5,623 bases of DNA from Planctomycetota bacterium (GTDB taxonomy: Bacteria > Planctomycetota > Phycisphaerae > Tepidisphaerales > Tepidisphaeraceae). The stretch lies in the NCBI GenBank assembly GCA_029777755.1, contig JAKORQ010000262.1:1-5623 (forward strand). Direction: 5' to 3'. The notes under the pieces were generated by a model that ran no database searches, was not told the origin of the DNA, and saw only the letters and a list, made by a program, of their open reading frames with translations. Positions 1 to 5,554 of the stretch are shown piece after piece. How positions within the stretch are numbered: position 1 is the stretch's first letter; each line of letters starts with the position of its first letter. A program made the translations under genes and the position numbers.

Positions 1-1193
1 AACGACTTGTCGAACTCACTTGATCCCACCACGCAATCCGCCACCAGACAACCTCCGTTGTCCAGATACTCCCGCAGACGCTTGCGCGCCGCCTCCGACA
101 GGCTGAACTTCCGTTGGCCGGCCATGAACAGCACGGGGAAGCTGAAGATATCGCTCTTCTCCAGGTCCACCGGCACTCGCTTGAACTGCACATTCAGCGT
201 GGTGGACTGGTCGATCGTCTTCAGCAGGTTCGGCACACCATGCGGCGTGGCATCCCAGTCGCCGTTGTGGACGATCTGCCCAAGCACCAGTTGATCGCGC
301 GTGGCATCTTCGGCCTGGTGATAGACCTTCTGGTTCGCGAAGGATCGCCCGTACTGATACTCAGCCAGGCAGTAGGTGGTGATATTCGCGCCCAGCTTGA
401 GCGCGTCATCCCGGTGATACAGCACGCCGCCCTCTATCGGGTTTGCATCGGCATCCCAGCCGCAGGAAAGGTCAAATGGCGAAAAGATGACCGCCGCCCG
501 CGTGCCGATGTTGATCACCTCAAGGTATGGCGGCACCGTCACCCACGGCTCAGTACCCTTGCGCAGCCGCATGGAGGAGATCTGGTGAAAACTCGAGTAA
601 AGCGGATGGTCCGTCGGCACGGCCGCCAGCTCGCGGTCAGGAAAGATGCGCGCGATCTCTCGCTTGAATGATTCATTGAACTCCGGCCGGCCGCAGTTGC
701 TGTGCACCACCCACGTACCGCCATCCATCAGGTAACTGCGTATCTTCTGGATCGTCGCATCGTCAAACTGCGGCAGCGGCTTCCAGCCGGTGAAATAGAG
801 GATGGGCAGCTCGGTTGGGTCGTAGCTGAACTTGCTGAAGTCGGTTTGCACGAAGCGATAGCGCTGGCCGAGCTGGCTGTTGGTCCAGTTCACCCAGTGC
901 TCGATGTCAATGATGGTGGTCTGCCAGTCGGCATTGGCCCGCCGCAGGGCTGTCTCGGAGAATGTCACCGATCCCACCAGCGCCGGCGGAGACGGCTCAC
1001 GCTTCCGCTCAGAGCGGCGCAGCGGCGTGGCCGGCAGTGGCAACGGCGGGAATCCCTCCCCCGCGTTGCGACGCTGCGGCGCCGCCCGGGGAGTGATGTT
1101 CGCCTTGGGATTGACAAACCCCTCCGCCAGCAGCGCCTCAGGCACTGCCAGCGCCCCCAGCAACAGCGCTATAGCGCCGATCCTCTTTCTCAT
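1..1193 (-). CDS. Secreted DUF4159 domain protein, C-terminus beyond window
   Basis: The reading frame is open from an ATG at 1193 to the left edge (397 codons, no stop), so the C-terminus is missing. Residues 1-23 form a Sec signal peptide (MRKR, then a hydrophobic stretch ending ALLA), so the product is probably exported. Residues 24-75 are a Pro/Arg-rich linker. Residues about 78-285 resemble DUF4159: an ILYFTGW strand (131-137), a YLMDGGTWVVHS segment (154-165), then FSPFDLSCGWD (237-247) and a DALKLGANITTYCLA helix (263-277). From about residue 300 a second, similar unit starts, with PVLFMAG (353-359) and YLDNGGCLVAD (376-386) matching the first unit. DUF4159 has no known reaction; a fold like ThuA or class I glutamine amidotransferases is usually suggested, with no evident catalytic residues. 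The start is supported by AGGAG six bases upstream. It is likely transcribed alone, since its upstream neighbour is on the other strand. Family call fairly sure; function unknown. Confidence 0.85.
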   Translation of the reverse strand, partial: MRKRIGAIALLLGALAVPEALLAEGFVNPKANITPRAAPQRRNAGEGFPPLPLPATPLRRSERKREPSPPALVGSVTFSETALRRANADWQTTIIDIEHWVNWTNSQLGQRYRFVQTDFSKFSYDPTELPILYFTGWKPLPQFDDATIQKIRSYLMDGGTWVVHSNCGRPEFNESFKREIARIFPDRELAAVPTDHPLYSSFHQISSMRLRKGTEPWVTVPPYLEVINIGTRAAVIFSPFDLSCGWDADANPIEGGVLYHRDDALKLGANITTYCLAEYQYGRSFANQKVYHQAEDATRDQLVLGQIVHNGDWDATPHGVPNLLKTIDQSTTLNVQFKRVPVDLEKSDIFSFPVLFMAGQRKFSLSEAARKRLREYLDNGGCLVADCVVGSSEFDKS

Positions 1194-1199
1194 GACTGA

Positions 1200-1204
1200 C
1201 TCCT
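1200..1204 (-). promoter_or_regulatory. Ribosome binding site of the DUF4159 gene
   Basis: AGGAG on the minus strand lies six bases before the ATG at 1193. This fixes the start and puts the signal peptide at the N-terminus. Confidence 0.6.
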
Positions 1205-1227
1205 GCCTGCTGCCTCAGCCTCAATCC

Positions 1228-1256
1228 ATAATAGAATAACCCCTTCTCCCCGTCTT
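1228..1256 (-). promoter_or_regulatory. Possible sigma-70 promoter of the DUF4159 gene
   Basis: On the minus strand TATTAT (1233-1228) matches the -10 consensus at five of six bases. Seventeen bases upstream is AAGACG (1256-1251), a poor -35 match sharing only GAC with TTGACA. Transcription would start near 1221, leaving a leader of about 28 nt. This is an AT-rich patch in GC-rich DNA at the right distance, but the -35 match is weak. Confidence 0.25.
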
Positions 1257-1322
1257 GTTGCCTAAAAAGCTCCCGGCTGGCGACATTTGAGCTGTTTGCT
1301 GAACGTGGGCCAGCTTTTCCTC

Positions 1323-1628
1323 ATGCCGCGAAAGGCGACTGACCGTTTTCCGATTGACTTGGCCGACGAATTGACCAGACTGCCGGCAGCTATGTGGCGA
1401 CGTGTGCGAAGACGCGTAGATGGGCTTGCTGCGCTGGCGGTATTGATAGCACTGGCATCGCTGGCTGCCGGGATCTATCTGGAGTATCGCCTGCGGCCAT
1501 ATCGCCTGCTTTCCCCCTTCACGGCCGAGCAGCGTGGATGGCGCGACCAGGCATTCGAGGTGGGAATCTATACGACCATAGCCGCCTGCCTGCTGATCCT
1601 GGCATCCAGGCTCCTGCGCCGAGTCTGA
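1323..1628 (+). CDS. Small two-helix membrane protein, unrecognised
   Basis: About 101 residues from the ATG at 1323. The frame extends in phase to a TTG at 1287 (113 residues), but neither start has a convincing ribosome binding site, so ATG is preferred. The chain has a charged N-terminus (MPRKATDRF), an Arg-rich stretch just before the first hydrophobic helix (about residues 35-53, LAALAVLIALASLAAGIYL), a charged loop of about 25 residues, a second helix (about 80-96, VGIYTTIAACLLILASRLL) and a closing RRV. Arg residues flanking both segments suit an inner-membrane hairpin with both ends in the cytoplasm. I recognise no family. It is divergent from the DUF4159 gene and convergent with the pseudopilin gene, ending four bases short of that gene's stop. 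The well-formed membrane pattern and tight fit between neighbours argue for a real gene. Confidence 0.55.
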   Translation: MPRKATDRFPIDLADELTRLPAAMWRRVRRRVDGLAALAVLIALASLAAGIYLEYRLRPYRLLSPFTAEQRGWRDQAFEVGIYTTIAACLLILASRLLRRV

Positions 1629-1632
1629 TTGT

Positions 1633-2511
1633 TCAATCGGTCTCCGTGGGGATCAGGTAGCTGTCGGTTGGCCATGCCGGCCCCAACTGTTTGCCCACGT
1701 GCCCGCGCACGGCGTGATCTGGAGCCTGTCCAGTCATCACCGGCCGGGGAAGGATCGCGGTATAGATGTTGTCCCCGTTCACGCCGCAGTATGGCGTCGT
1801 GCGGAACTCCACGTGCATGTCGCCAAACAGCACATTCTGCCCCGCCTGGCCGTGATTGCGCGAGTTCGCCACCTTCAGCTTAAGCGGCGGGTCATCCGGC
1901 CAGGGCGCGGTCACATCCTGGTCATCATCCACCTTGCCGGGGTTCTTGTCGGCCATGAGTACAAAGCCGGGGTTCAGGAAGTCCGACTTCAAGCCGTATC
2001 CAGGCGCATTGCTGAACGGCGATGCATACGAATAGCTCAGGTGCCCCGGGCCACGGAAGTTGCCCCGATCGCGCGGGCTGACCCGATTGCCCGCGGCATC
2101 GGTAAGCGGATCGGGACGATCGCCAGAGCTGGGGCAGATAAACGTGCTGGTCATCTCCGACAGATACCCGCCGCGAACCAGCAGCCACAGTGACGCGGTA
2201 ACATCATTCGCCTTAACCGGGTCGGCGAAAGGATCAGGCGCATCGGCTCCGGTGAAGGCTGTGTAGGAATGCGGCTCGTCGCTTTCGTCATAGATGACGC
2301 GCGGCAGCTCGTAGTTGTTGTCGCTGCCGTAGTGACTGAGGGCCAGGCCGATCTTGCGCAGGTTGTCCATGCAGCGCGTACGCCGCTCGCGCTCGCGGAC
2401 CGAGAGTGTGAAGGGGATGATGGTCCCCAGCAGGATCGCGAGGATCGCCAGCCCCACCAGCAGCTCCAGCAGGGTAAAGCCGCGGATTCGGAAGTTGGGC
2501 ATTCTGGTCAT
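1633..2511 (-). CDS. Type IV pilin-like (type II secretion pseudopilin-like) protein of planctomycete type
   Basis: The 292-residue product begins with a class III (prepilin) leader. Residues 1-11 are basic and end in Gly11; the cut would fall before Phe12 (G|FTLLE), with the conserved Glu at +5 (Glu16), followed by a hydrophobic helix to about residue 34. Such proteins are processed by a PilD-type peptidase and sit in the inner membrane or a pseudopilus. Next comes RCMDNLRKIGLALSHYGSDN (47-66), the usual post-helix segment of planctomycete DUF1559-like prepilins. Near the C-terminus, NHGQAGQNVLFGDMHVEF (219-236) then YCGVNGDNIYT (241-251) resembles the H-X9-DG processing-associated signature, but here the spacing is His-X10-Asp and Met replaces the Gly. 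Planctomycetes carry many such proteins; most have no known function. Its ATG overlaps the rlmN stop, so it is probably translated by coupling. Substrate and machinery cannot be read here. Confidence 0.88.
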   Translation of the reverse strand: MTRMPNFRIRGFTLLELLVGLAILAILLGTIIPFTLSVRERERRTRCMDNLRKIGLALSHYGSDNNYELPRVIYDESDEPHSYTAFTGADAPDPFADPVKANDVTASLWLLVRGGYLSEMTSTFICPSSGDRPDPLTDAAGNRVSPRDRGNFRGPGHLSYSYASPFSNAPGYGLKSDFLNPGFVLMADKNPGKVDDDQDVTAPWPDDPPLKLKVANSRNHGQAGQNVLFGDMHVEFRTTPYCGVNGDNIYTAILPRPVMTGQAPDHAVRGHVGKQLGPAWPTDSYLIPTETD

Positions 2512-3587
2512 GGGTTAGCAGGCTGTTGCGCGTTCTCGTGCTTTCGCCGGAGCTGGCCGCACGCGGCGTCGATATCTCTCCCGCGGCTCTTGCGGACGTG
2601 GGCGTTCACTCCCGCCTCCCGCAAGATCCGCTGGAACGTCAGCACATCGTCAGTCCTTGGCCGGCGAAACTCCAGCCCGGCCACTTCATTGTACCTGATG
2701 AGGTTGACGTTGGCCCGAAGCGTCTTGCACAGTTTCGCCAGCTCCTTCGCGTGCTGCGGCCGATCATTGACCTGCGACAGCAGGATGTACTCAAGCGTGA
2801 TCTCCCTGCCCGTCTTCTCGAAATAAATCCGGGCCGCATCGAGAATCTCATCCAGCGCGAAATGCTCGGCCCAGGGGATGAGCTGCCGACGGAGCTGCTC
2901 GTTGGGTGCGTGCAGTGAGATGGCGAGGTTTATTGGCAGATCCTCATCGGCCAAGTCAATCATGCGACTGGGCACCCCCACCGTCGAGATGGTGATGCGC
3001 CTGGCGCCCATGTTCATGCAGCCCGGGTCATGCAGCACGCGCACCGCCTGCATCACGTTGGCGTAGTTAGCCAGCGGCTCACCCATACCCATGAATACCA
3101 CATTGGTAATCCCCGCCTCGCGCGATCCCATGGCGCGATTCAGCTGAAAGATCTGCTCGACGATCTGGGCGGCCGAGAGATTCCCCTTCGTGCCGCCCAT
3201 GCCGCTCGCGCAGAACTTGCATCCCACCGGGCAACCTACCTGTGAGCTGACACACGCAGTCCGCCGCGGCGGGTCGGGAATCATGACCGTCTCCGCCACC
3301 TGCGGGGCCGACCATTCCAGCAGCAGCTTCATCGTTCCATCGCTGCTCTGCTGGCGACGGGATATGCCCGCGGGAGCAAACTGGAAGATTTCGTGGATGA
3401 TGGCTTTGTACTCGCGCGAGAAAGTGGTCATCTGGTCCGGGTCAGTGACAAGTTTGTCGTAGACCCAGGAGCGAAGCTGCCTGCCGCGCCAGGCGGGCAA
3501 ACCAGCCTCAACAATAAGGCGATCCACTTCCGACGAAGTCAGGCCGAAAAACGCATGCGACTGTGAAACTGGTAACGAAGCGGACAT
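2508..3587 (-). CDS. rlmN: Dual-specificity 23S rRNA A2503 / tRNA A37 C2-methyltransferase RlmN (radical SAM)
   Basis: RlmN is a cytoplasmic radical-SAM enzyme that methylates C2 of A2503 in 23S rRNA and, in bacteria where it was tested, of A37 in some tRNAs, tuning decoding accuracy. The 359 residues fit the family (about 350-400). The [4Fe-4S]-binding CxxxCxxC is present as CPVGCKFC (Cys119, Cys123, Cys126), preceded by CVSSQVG with Cys112, which aligns with E. coli Cys118. GMGEP (167-171) is the SAM-contacting motif, followed by ISTVGV (200-205) and ISLHAPNE (223-230). RGRDIDAACGQL (335-346) carries Cys343, equivalent to the methyl-carrying Cys355 of E. coli. All catalytic residues are intact, so the enzyme should be active. 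RlmN, not Cfr, is favoured by the DIDAACGQL ending. The start at 3587 has no clear ribosome binding site. Its stop overlaps the next gene's ATG by four bases, suggesting one transcript with the pseudopilin gene. Confidence 0.97.
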   Translation of the reverse strand: MSASLPVSQSHAFFGLTSSEVDRLIVEAGLPAWRGRQLRSWVYDKLVTDPDQMTTFSREYKAIIHEIFQFAPAGISRRQQSSDGTMKLLLEWSAPQVAETVMIPDPPRRTACVSSQVGCPVGCKFCASGMGGTKGNLSAAQIVEQIFQLNRAMGSREAGITNVVFMGMGEPLANYANVMQAVRVLHDPGCMNMGARRITISTVGVPSRMIDLADEDLPINLAISLHAPNEQLRRQLIPWAEHFALDEILDAARIYFEKTGREITLEYILLSQVNDRPQHAKELAKLCKTLRANVNLIRYNEVAGLEFRRPRTDDVLTFQRILREAGVNAHVRKSRGRDIDAACGQLRRKHENAQQPANP

Positions 3588-3719
3588 ATCATTCAGCTAG
3601 TAAGGGAAGAGATTTATCGGAACAGGGATAAAACATTCATCGAGAAGGCTGTTAATGCAACCTCGGCGGCAGTCCTTAATCGGGCTACGTGGCATTGTAG
3701 GTTTGGCGTGATGGTTGCT

Positions 3720-3724
3720 GGAGG
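3720..3724 (+). promoter_or_regulatory. Ribosome binding site of the ECF sigma gene
   Basis: GGAGG lies six bases before the ATG at 3731. An out-of-frame ATG at 3727 is only two bases away, so this site selects 3731. Confidence 0.7.
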
Positions 3725-3730
3725 CTATGC

Positions 3731-4459
3731 ATGGGAGTTCCCTCGACGAATCGCGATACCCGGGGACCTGACGGCAACAAGGATAAGGAGTTGAACCCTG
3801 ACGTCTCGCCCGTTCAGCCGGGTCATGCACGACAGGCCTCCGCTTCTCGTCCCGCCCGCTCGGATCCGTCGGATGAGGAGTTGCTCAGCCTCTACCGGGA
3901 CGGCAACCGGGAGGCTTTCGGTGAGCTTGTGCATCGCTACGAGCGGGAGCTGTTCCATTTCCTTGTCCGATTCCTTGGCGATCGAGCCGCTGCCGAGGAT
4001 GTCTTCCAGGAGACATTCCTCCAGGTCCATCAGTCGGCCGAGCAGTTTGACGTGCATCGTCGGCTTCGTCCATGGCTGTTCACCATTGCCGCCAACAAGG
4101 CTCGCGACCTTATGCGCCAGCGGGCGCGCCGCCCCACCAATCCGCTGGAGGCGCAGATCTCCGGCAGCGATGACGACGGCGGCGGCCGATTCATCGACCT
4201 GATGGAAGCGTCCATCGCCATGCCGGATGAGCCGATCCAGAAACAGGAGGTGCAGCAGCGGGTACAGGGGATTGTTATGGAGATGCCCCATCATTTCAGG
4301 GAGATTCTGCTCTTGTCCTATTTCCACCAGTTTCCATACAAGCAGATCAGTGACATGCTTGGGATTCCGCTGGGCACAGTTAAGTCGCGTCTGCATGCGG
4401 CCGTTGCCAGTTTCGCGGAAAGGTGGGAAGCAACGAACTCTAAACACAGGTCTGCGTAA
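3731..4459 (+). CDS. ECF-type RNA polymerase sigma-70 factor
   Basis: A 242-residue sigma factor that would direct RNA polymerase to a dedicated promoter set. Residues about 48-134 are region 2: DEELLSLYRDGNREAFGELV, then DRAAAEDVFQETFLQVHQ (84-101, core-polymerase binding) and RPWLFTIAANKARDLMRQ (113-130, -10 recognition). An acidic, Gly-rich linker (about 140-165) follows. Region 4 spans about 170-232, with helix-turn-helix YKQISDMLGIPLGTVKSR (203-220) for the -35 element. Regions 1 and 3 of housekeeping sigmas are absent, which defines the ECF group. The first 47 residues are a polar, Pro/Arg/Asp-rich extension not typical of ECF factors; the GGAGG ahead of 3731 supports this start. It diverges from rlmN across 143 bp and is followed after 74 bp by a small ORF that may encode its regulator. 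The ECF subgroup and regulon cannot be set from this sequence. Confidence 0.93.
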   Translation: MGVPSTNRDTRGPDGNKDKELNPDVSPVQPGHARQASASRPARSDPSDEELLSLYRDGNREAFGELVHRYERELFHFLVRFLGDRAAAEDVFQETFLQVHQSAEQFDVHRRLRPWLFTIAANKARDLMRQRARRPTNPLEAQISGSDDDGGGRFIDLMEASIAMPDEPIQKQEVQQRVQGIVMEMPHHFREILLLSYFHQFPYKQISDMLGIPLGTVKSRLHAAVASFAERWEATNSKHRSA

Positions 4460-4507
4460 AAACTTGGAGTGGTGGAGATGGTTGGATAAACCACTACAGA
4501 TCCAGGG

Positions 4508-4524
4508 GACCTTTTCACAAGGTT
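4508..4524 (+). promoter_or_regulatory. Small hairpin ahead of the sigma partner gene
   Basis: GACCTT (4508-4513) pairs with AAGGTT (4519-4524) around a five-base loop, using one G-T pair at the base. The AAGG inside the stem is the only Shine-Dalgarno-like sequence near the upstream ATG at 4534, so folding would hide it. Short and possibly by chance. Confidence 0.25.
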
Positions 4525-4533
4525 GGTATTCCA

Positions 4534-4857
4534 ATGTCACGAGATAGCACGTACTATGCCGGAGATCAGGCCGCCTGGCCGGTCCTGGGCACGTCAGGAA
4601 ATGCAATGAACGTCCGGCTTACAGAAAATGACAGGCGCGCCGTCGATATGCTGCTCGGCGGGGAGATGGCCGAGGAAGCGCTCGACGCGAGCATGCTTGA
4701 GAGGGTCAACACCGTCAAGCGGATGCTGAGCATCCTGCACGAGATGCCGGCGGAAGAGCCCAGCGCATCCCTGACCGACATGGTGATGCGCAAGATCGCG
4801 GCCTCCCAGGCTGCTGCAAGCCAGCAGCATGATAGCAAGCCGGCGGCCGAGCTTTAG
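4534..4857 (+). CDS. Small soluble protein downstream of the ECF sigma gene, possible sigma regulator
   Basis: 107 residues from the ATG at 4534, or 83 from the in-frame ATG at 4606. The later start has AGGA six bases upstream (4596-4599) and begins MNVRLTENDRRAVDMLL, which looks like a natural N-terminus; the first 24 residues of the longer form are unremarkable. The protein is mostly helical and charged, has no signal peptide, membrane segment or Cys/His zinc motif, and reads as two helices (30-50 and 54-71) joined to MPAEEPSASLTDMVMRKI (71-88), then a Gln/Ala/Ser tail. The order LTxxDR, acidic helix, MPxxEP and LxxxVxxKI resembles small planctomycete proteins found beside ECF sigma genes, judged by memory, not by a search. 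Position after the sigma gene on the same strand suggests one operon and a role in sigma control, but an anti-sigma function is inference. Confidence 0.75.
   Translation: MSRDSTYYAGDQAAWPVLGTSGNAMNVRLTENDRRAVDMLLGGEMAEEALDASMLERVNTVKRMLSILHEMPAEEPSASLTDMVMRKIAASQAAASQQHDSKPAAEL
4596..4599 (+). promoter_or_regulatory. Ribosome binding site for the alternative start at 4606
   Basis: AGGA sits six bases before the ATG at 4606, better placed than the AAGG eleven bases before 4534. It favours the shorter 83-residue product. Confidence 0.4.
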
Positions 4858-4871
4858 CTTCCTGTCACGAA

Positions 4872-4895
4872 GCCCCGCAAAGCGAGGCCTTGTTT
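4872..4895 (+). terminator. Weak terminator-like hairpin after the sigma operon
   Basis: GCCCCGC (4872-4878) pairs with GCGAGGC (4882-4888) around an AAA loop with one C-A mismatch, followed by CTTGTTT. It lies 15 bases after the stop of the small ORF, where the sigma transcript should end before the tmRNA gene. The mismatch and interrupted T-run make it a modest candidate. Confidence 0.35.
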
Positions 4896-4924
4896 GCCGC
4901 AAGAGGCACATCTACGGCATCCAC

Positions 4925-4953
4925 TTGGAGTGGACGGCAACTGGGATTACAAT
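4925..4953 (+). promoter_or_regulatory. Sigma-70-type promoter of the tmRNA gene
   Basis: TTGGAG (4925-4930) and TACAAT (4948-4953) are spaced by exactly 17 bases. The -10 box matches TATAAT at five of six positions; the -35 box keeps the TTG. Transcription should start near 4960, giving a short leader of about 12 bases before the mature 5' end at 4973, presumably removed by RNase P as in other tmRNAs. Confidence 0.55.
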
Positions 4954-4972
4954 AAGGCGCTCAACACACACC

Positions 4973-5331
4973 GGGGGCGATCGGTTTCGACCGGATGGCT
5001 GCGGTGGCGGTGGCATGCAGAGGATGTCTGGTTGGCCTCTTTAATCACCCAGGCAAAAGATAAATGCTGACAACAGCGCTTATCAGTATCGCATGGCCGC
5101 CTAATTAAAGGCGACCTCGGTCCGTGGCGAACGCCCGCGGCGCAACGGACCGCAACCAGCGGGCTGGCTCTGATGCTCGGTCGTCGGCACCAGGGCGAGG
5201 AAACAGACGACTGGACGTACAGGAAGGCAGACGATGGCCGGCCGGTACGTCGAGATCAAATCATCGTCTAAGCATGTAGAGGCCGTCATTGAGGTTATCT
5301 CGGGACGGGGGTTCAATTCCCCCCGCCTCCA
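4973..5331 (+). ncRNA. ssrA: tmRNA (transfer-messenger RNA), one-piece
   Basis: tmRNA with SmpB frees ribosomes stalled on broken mRNAs and tags the nascent protein for proteolysis. The tRNA-like domain is complete: a 7-bp acceptor stem pairs GGGGGCG (4973-4979) with CGCCTCC (5324-5330, one G-U), A5331 is the discriminator, and the T-arm has a 5-bp stem (5307-5311/5319-5323) with loop TTCAATT. CCA is not encoded (TTC follows), so it must be added. Helix P2 pairs GATGGC (4994-4999) with GCCGTC (5282-5287). Four pseudoknots can be drawn: PK1 5019-5023/5036-5040 with 5026-5031/5049-5054; PK2 5118-5125/5145-5152 with 5133-5138/5159-5164; PK3 5167-5172/5191-5196 with 5180-5185/5206-5211; PK4 5214-5220/5245-5251 with 5230-5235/5263-5268. 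The tag frame lies between PK1 and PK2. It is the ordinary one-piece form, not the permuted two-piece form, at about the usual 350-nt length. A promoter and a terminator flank it. Confidence 0.96.
5066..5104 (+). other. tmRNA proteolysis-tag reading frame (ADNSAYQYRMAA, stop TAA)
   Basis: Translation should resume at GCT (5066), eleven bases after the 3' end of PK1 at 5054, close to the spacing in E. coli tmRNA, and encodes twelve residues before TAA at 5102-5104. The tag ends in Met-Ala-Ala where most tags have Leu-Ala-Ala; the final Ala-Ala is the part read by ClpXP-type proteases. The stop lies in the loop of a small hairpin, CGCC (5098-5101) with GGCG (5110-5113), as is usual. The alternative in-phase resume codon AAT (5063) would only add an Asn. 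A different frame, from GCA at 5053, gives just five residues and no Ala-Ala end. Confidence 0.85.
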
Positions 5332-5365
5332 TTCAGACAGCCTGCCCGGGATGTCTCTCAATCAA

Positions 5366-5406
5366 ACAAGGCCCGCTGCCCACCGGCAGCGGGCCTTGTG
5401 CGTTTT
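5366..5406 (+). terminator. Rho-independent terminator of the tmRNA gene
   Basis: A perfect 15-bp stem pairs 5366-5380 with 5385-5399 around a CACC loop, GC-rich in the middle, then GCG and TTTT (5403-5406). It begins 34 bases after the tmRNA 3' end. The A-rich stretch just before the stem (AATCAAAC) could let it also act, more weakly, on transcripts from the right. Confidence 0.85.
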
Positions 5407-5476
5407 GGCCAGTAAGCAAAGGGGGTTCGCGACTGCGCCGCCCACCCGCACAGCCCAACCACGTGACGAGGTTGCG

Positions 5477-5496
5477 CCCGAAAACGCCGTTTCGGG
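5477..5496. repeat. Perfect 7-bp inverted repeat
   Basis: CCCGAAA (5477-5483) and TTTCGGG (5490-5496) flank a six-base centre. No T-run follows on either strand, so it is not an obvious terminator; it could be a binding site or an mRNA hairpin. It lies just ahead of the possible start at 5504. Confidence 0.45.
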
Positions 5497-5523
5497 GGCT
5501 AAGATGGTCTCAAAGTCTCTGAA

Positions 5524-5554
5524 TCGCGTGACGGGGCGGCGATCCGTCACGCGA
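5524..5554. repeat. Perfect 11-bp inverted repeat
   Basis: TCGCGTGACGG (5524-5534) and CCGTCACGCGA (5544-5554) flank a nine-base loop. The stem is strong, but no T-run follows on the plus strand and only a scattered TTCAGAGACTTT follows on the minus strand. If a minus-strand gene ends at 5586, this would be placed as its terminator or 3' stabiliser; otherwise it could be a protein-binding palindrome. Confidence 0.55.

Noticed and set aside
114..1199. Two plus-strand open frames (114-671 and 702-1199) opposite the DUF4159 gene
   Set aside because: The minus-strand frame is open across the whole stretch with a signal peptide and family motifs. The plus-strand products are Arg/His-rich and domain-free.
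1627..1638. GATTG-TT-CAATC inverted repeat between the convergent genes
   Set aside because: The stem is only five pairs with a two-base loop and no T-run, so it is not supportable as a bidirectional terminator.
1699..2193. Plus-strand open frame of 164 codons opposite the pilin-like gene
   Set aside because: It is antisense to a gene with a clear prepilin leader and C-terminal signature, and its product is a non-descript Arg/Ile/Ala sequence.
2526..2918. Plus-strand open frame opposite rlmN
   Set aside because: The region encodes the conserved C-terminal half of RlmN on the minus strand.
3597..3830. Minus-strand open frame of 77 codons upstream of rlmN
   Set aside because: It overlaps the start and ribosome binding site of the sigma gene, has no recognisable features, and would leave no room for the divergent promoters.
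3725..4606. Long minus-strand open frame (293 codons) opposite the sigma gene
   Set aside because: It lies antisense to a gene with clear sigma regions 2 and 4 and shows no recognisable domain. Such antisense frames are common in GC-rich DNA.
5300..5331. Possible tRNA gene, from the perfect T-arm and acceptor end
   Set aside because: There is no anticodon arm or D-arm at tRNA distance. The acceptor partner is 350 bases upstream, which fits tmRNA.
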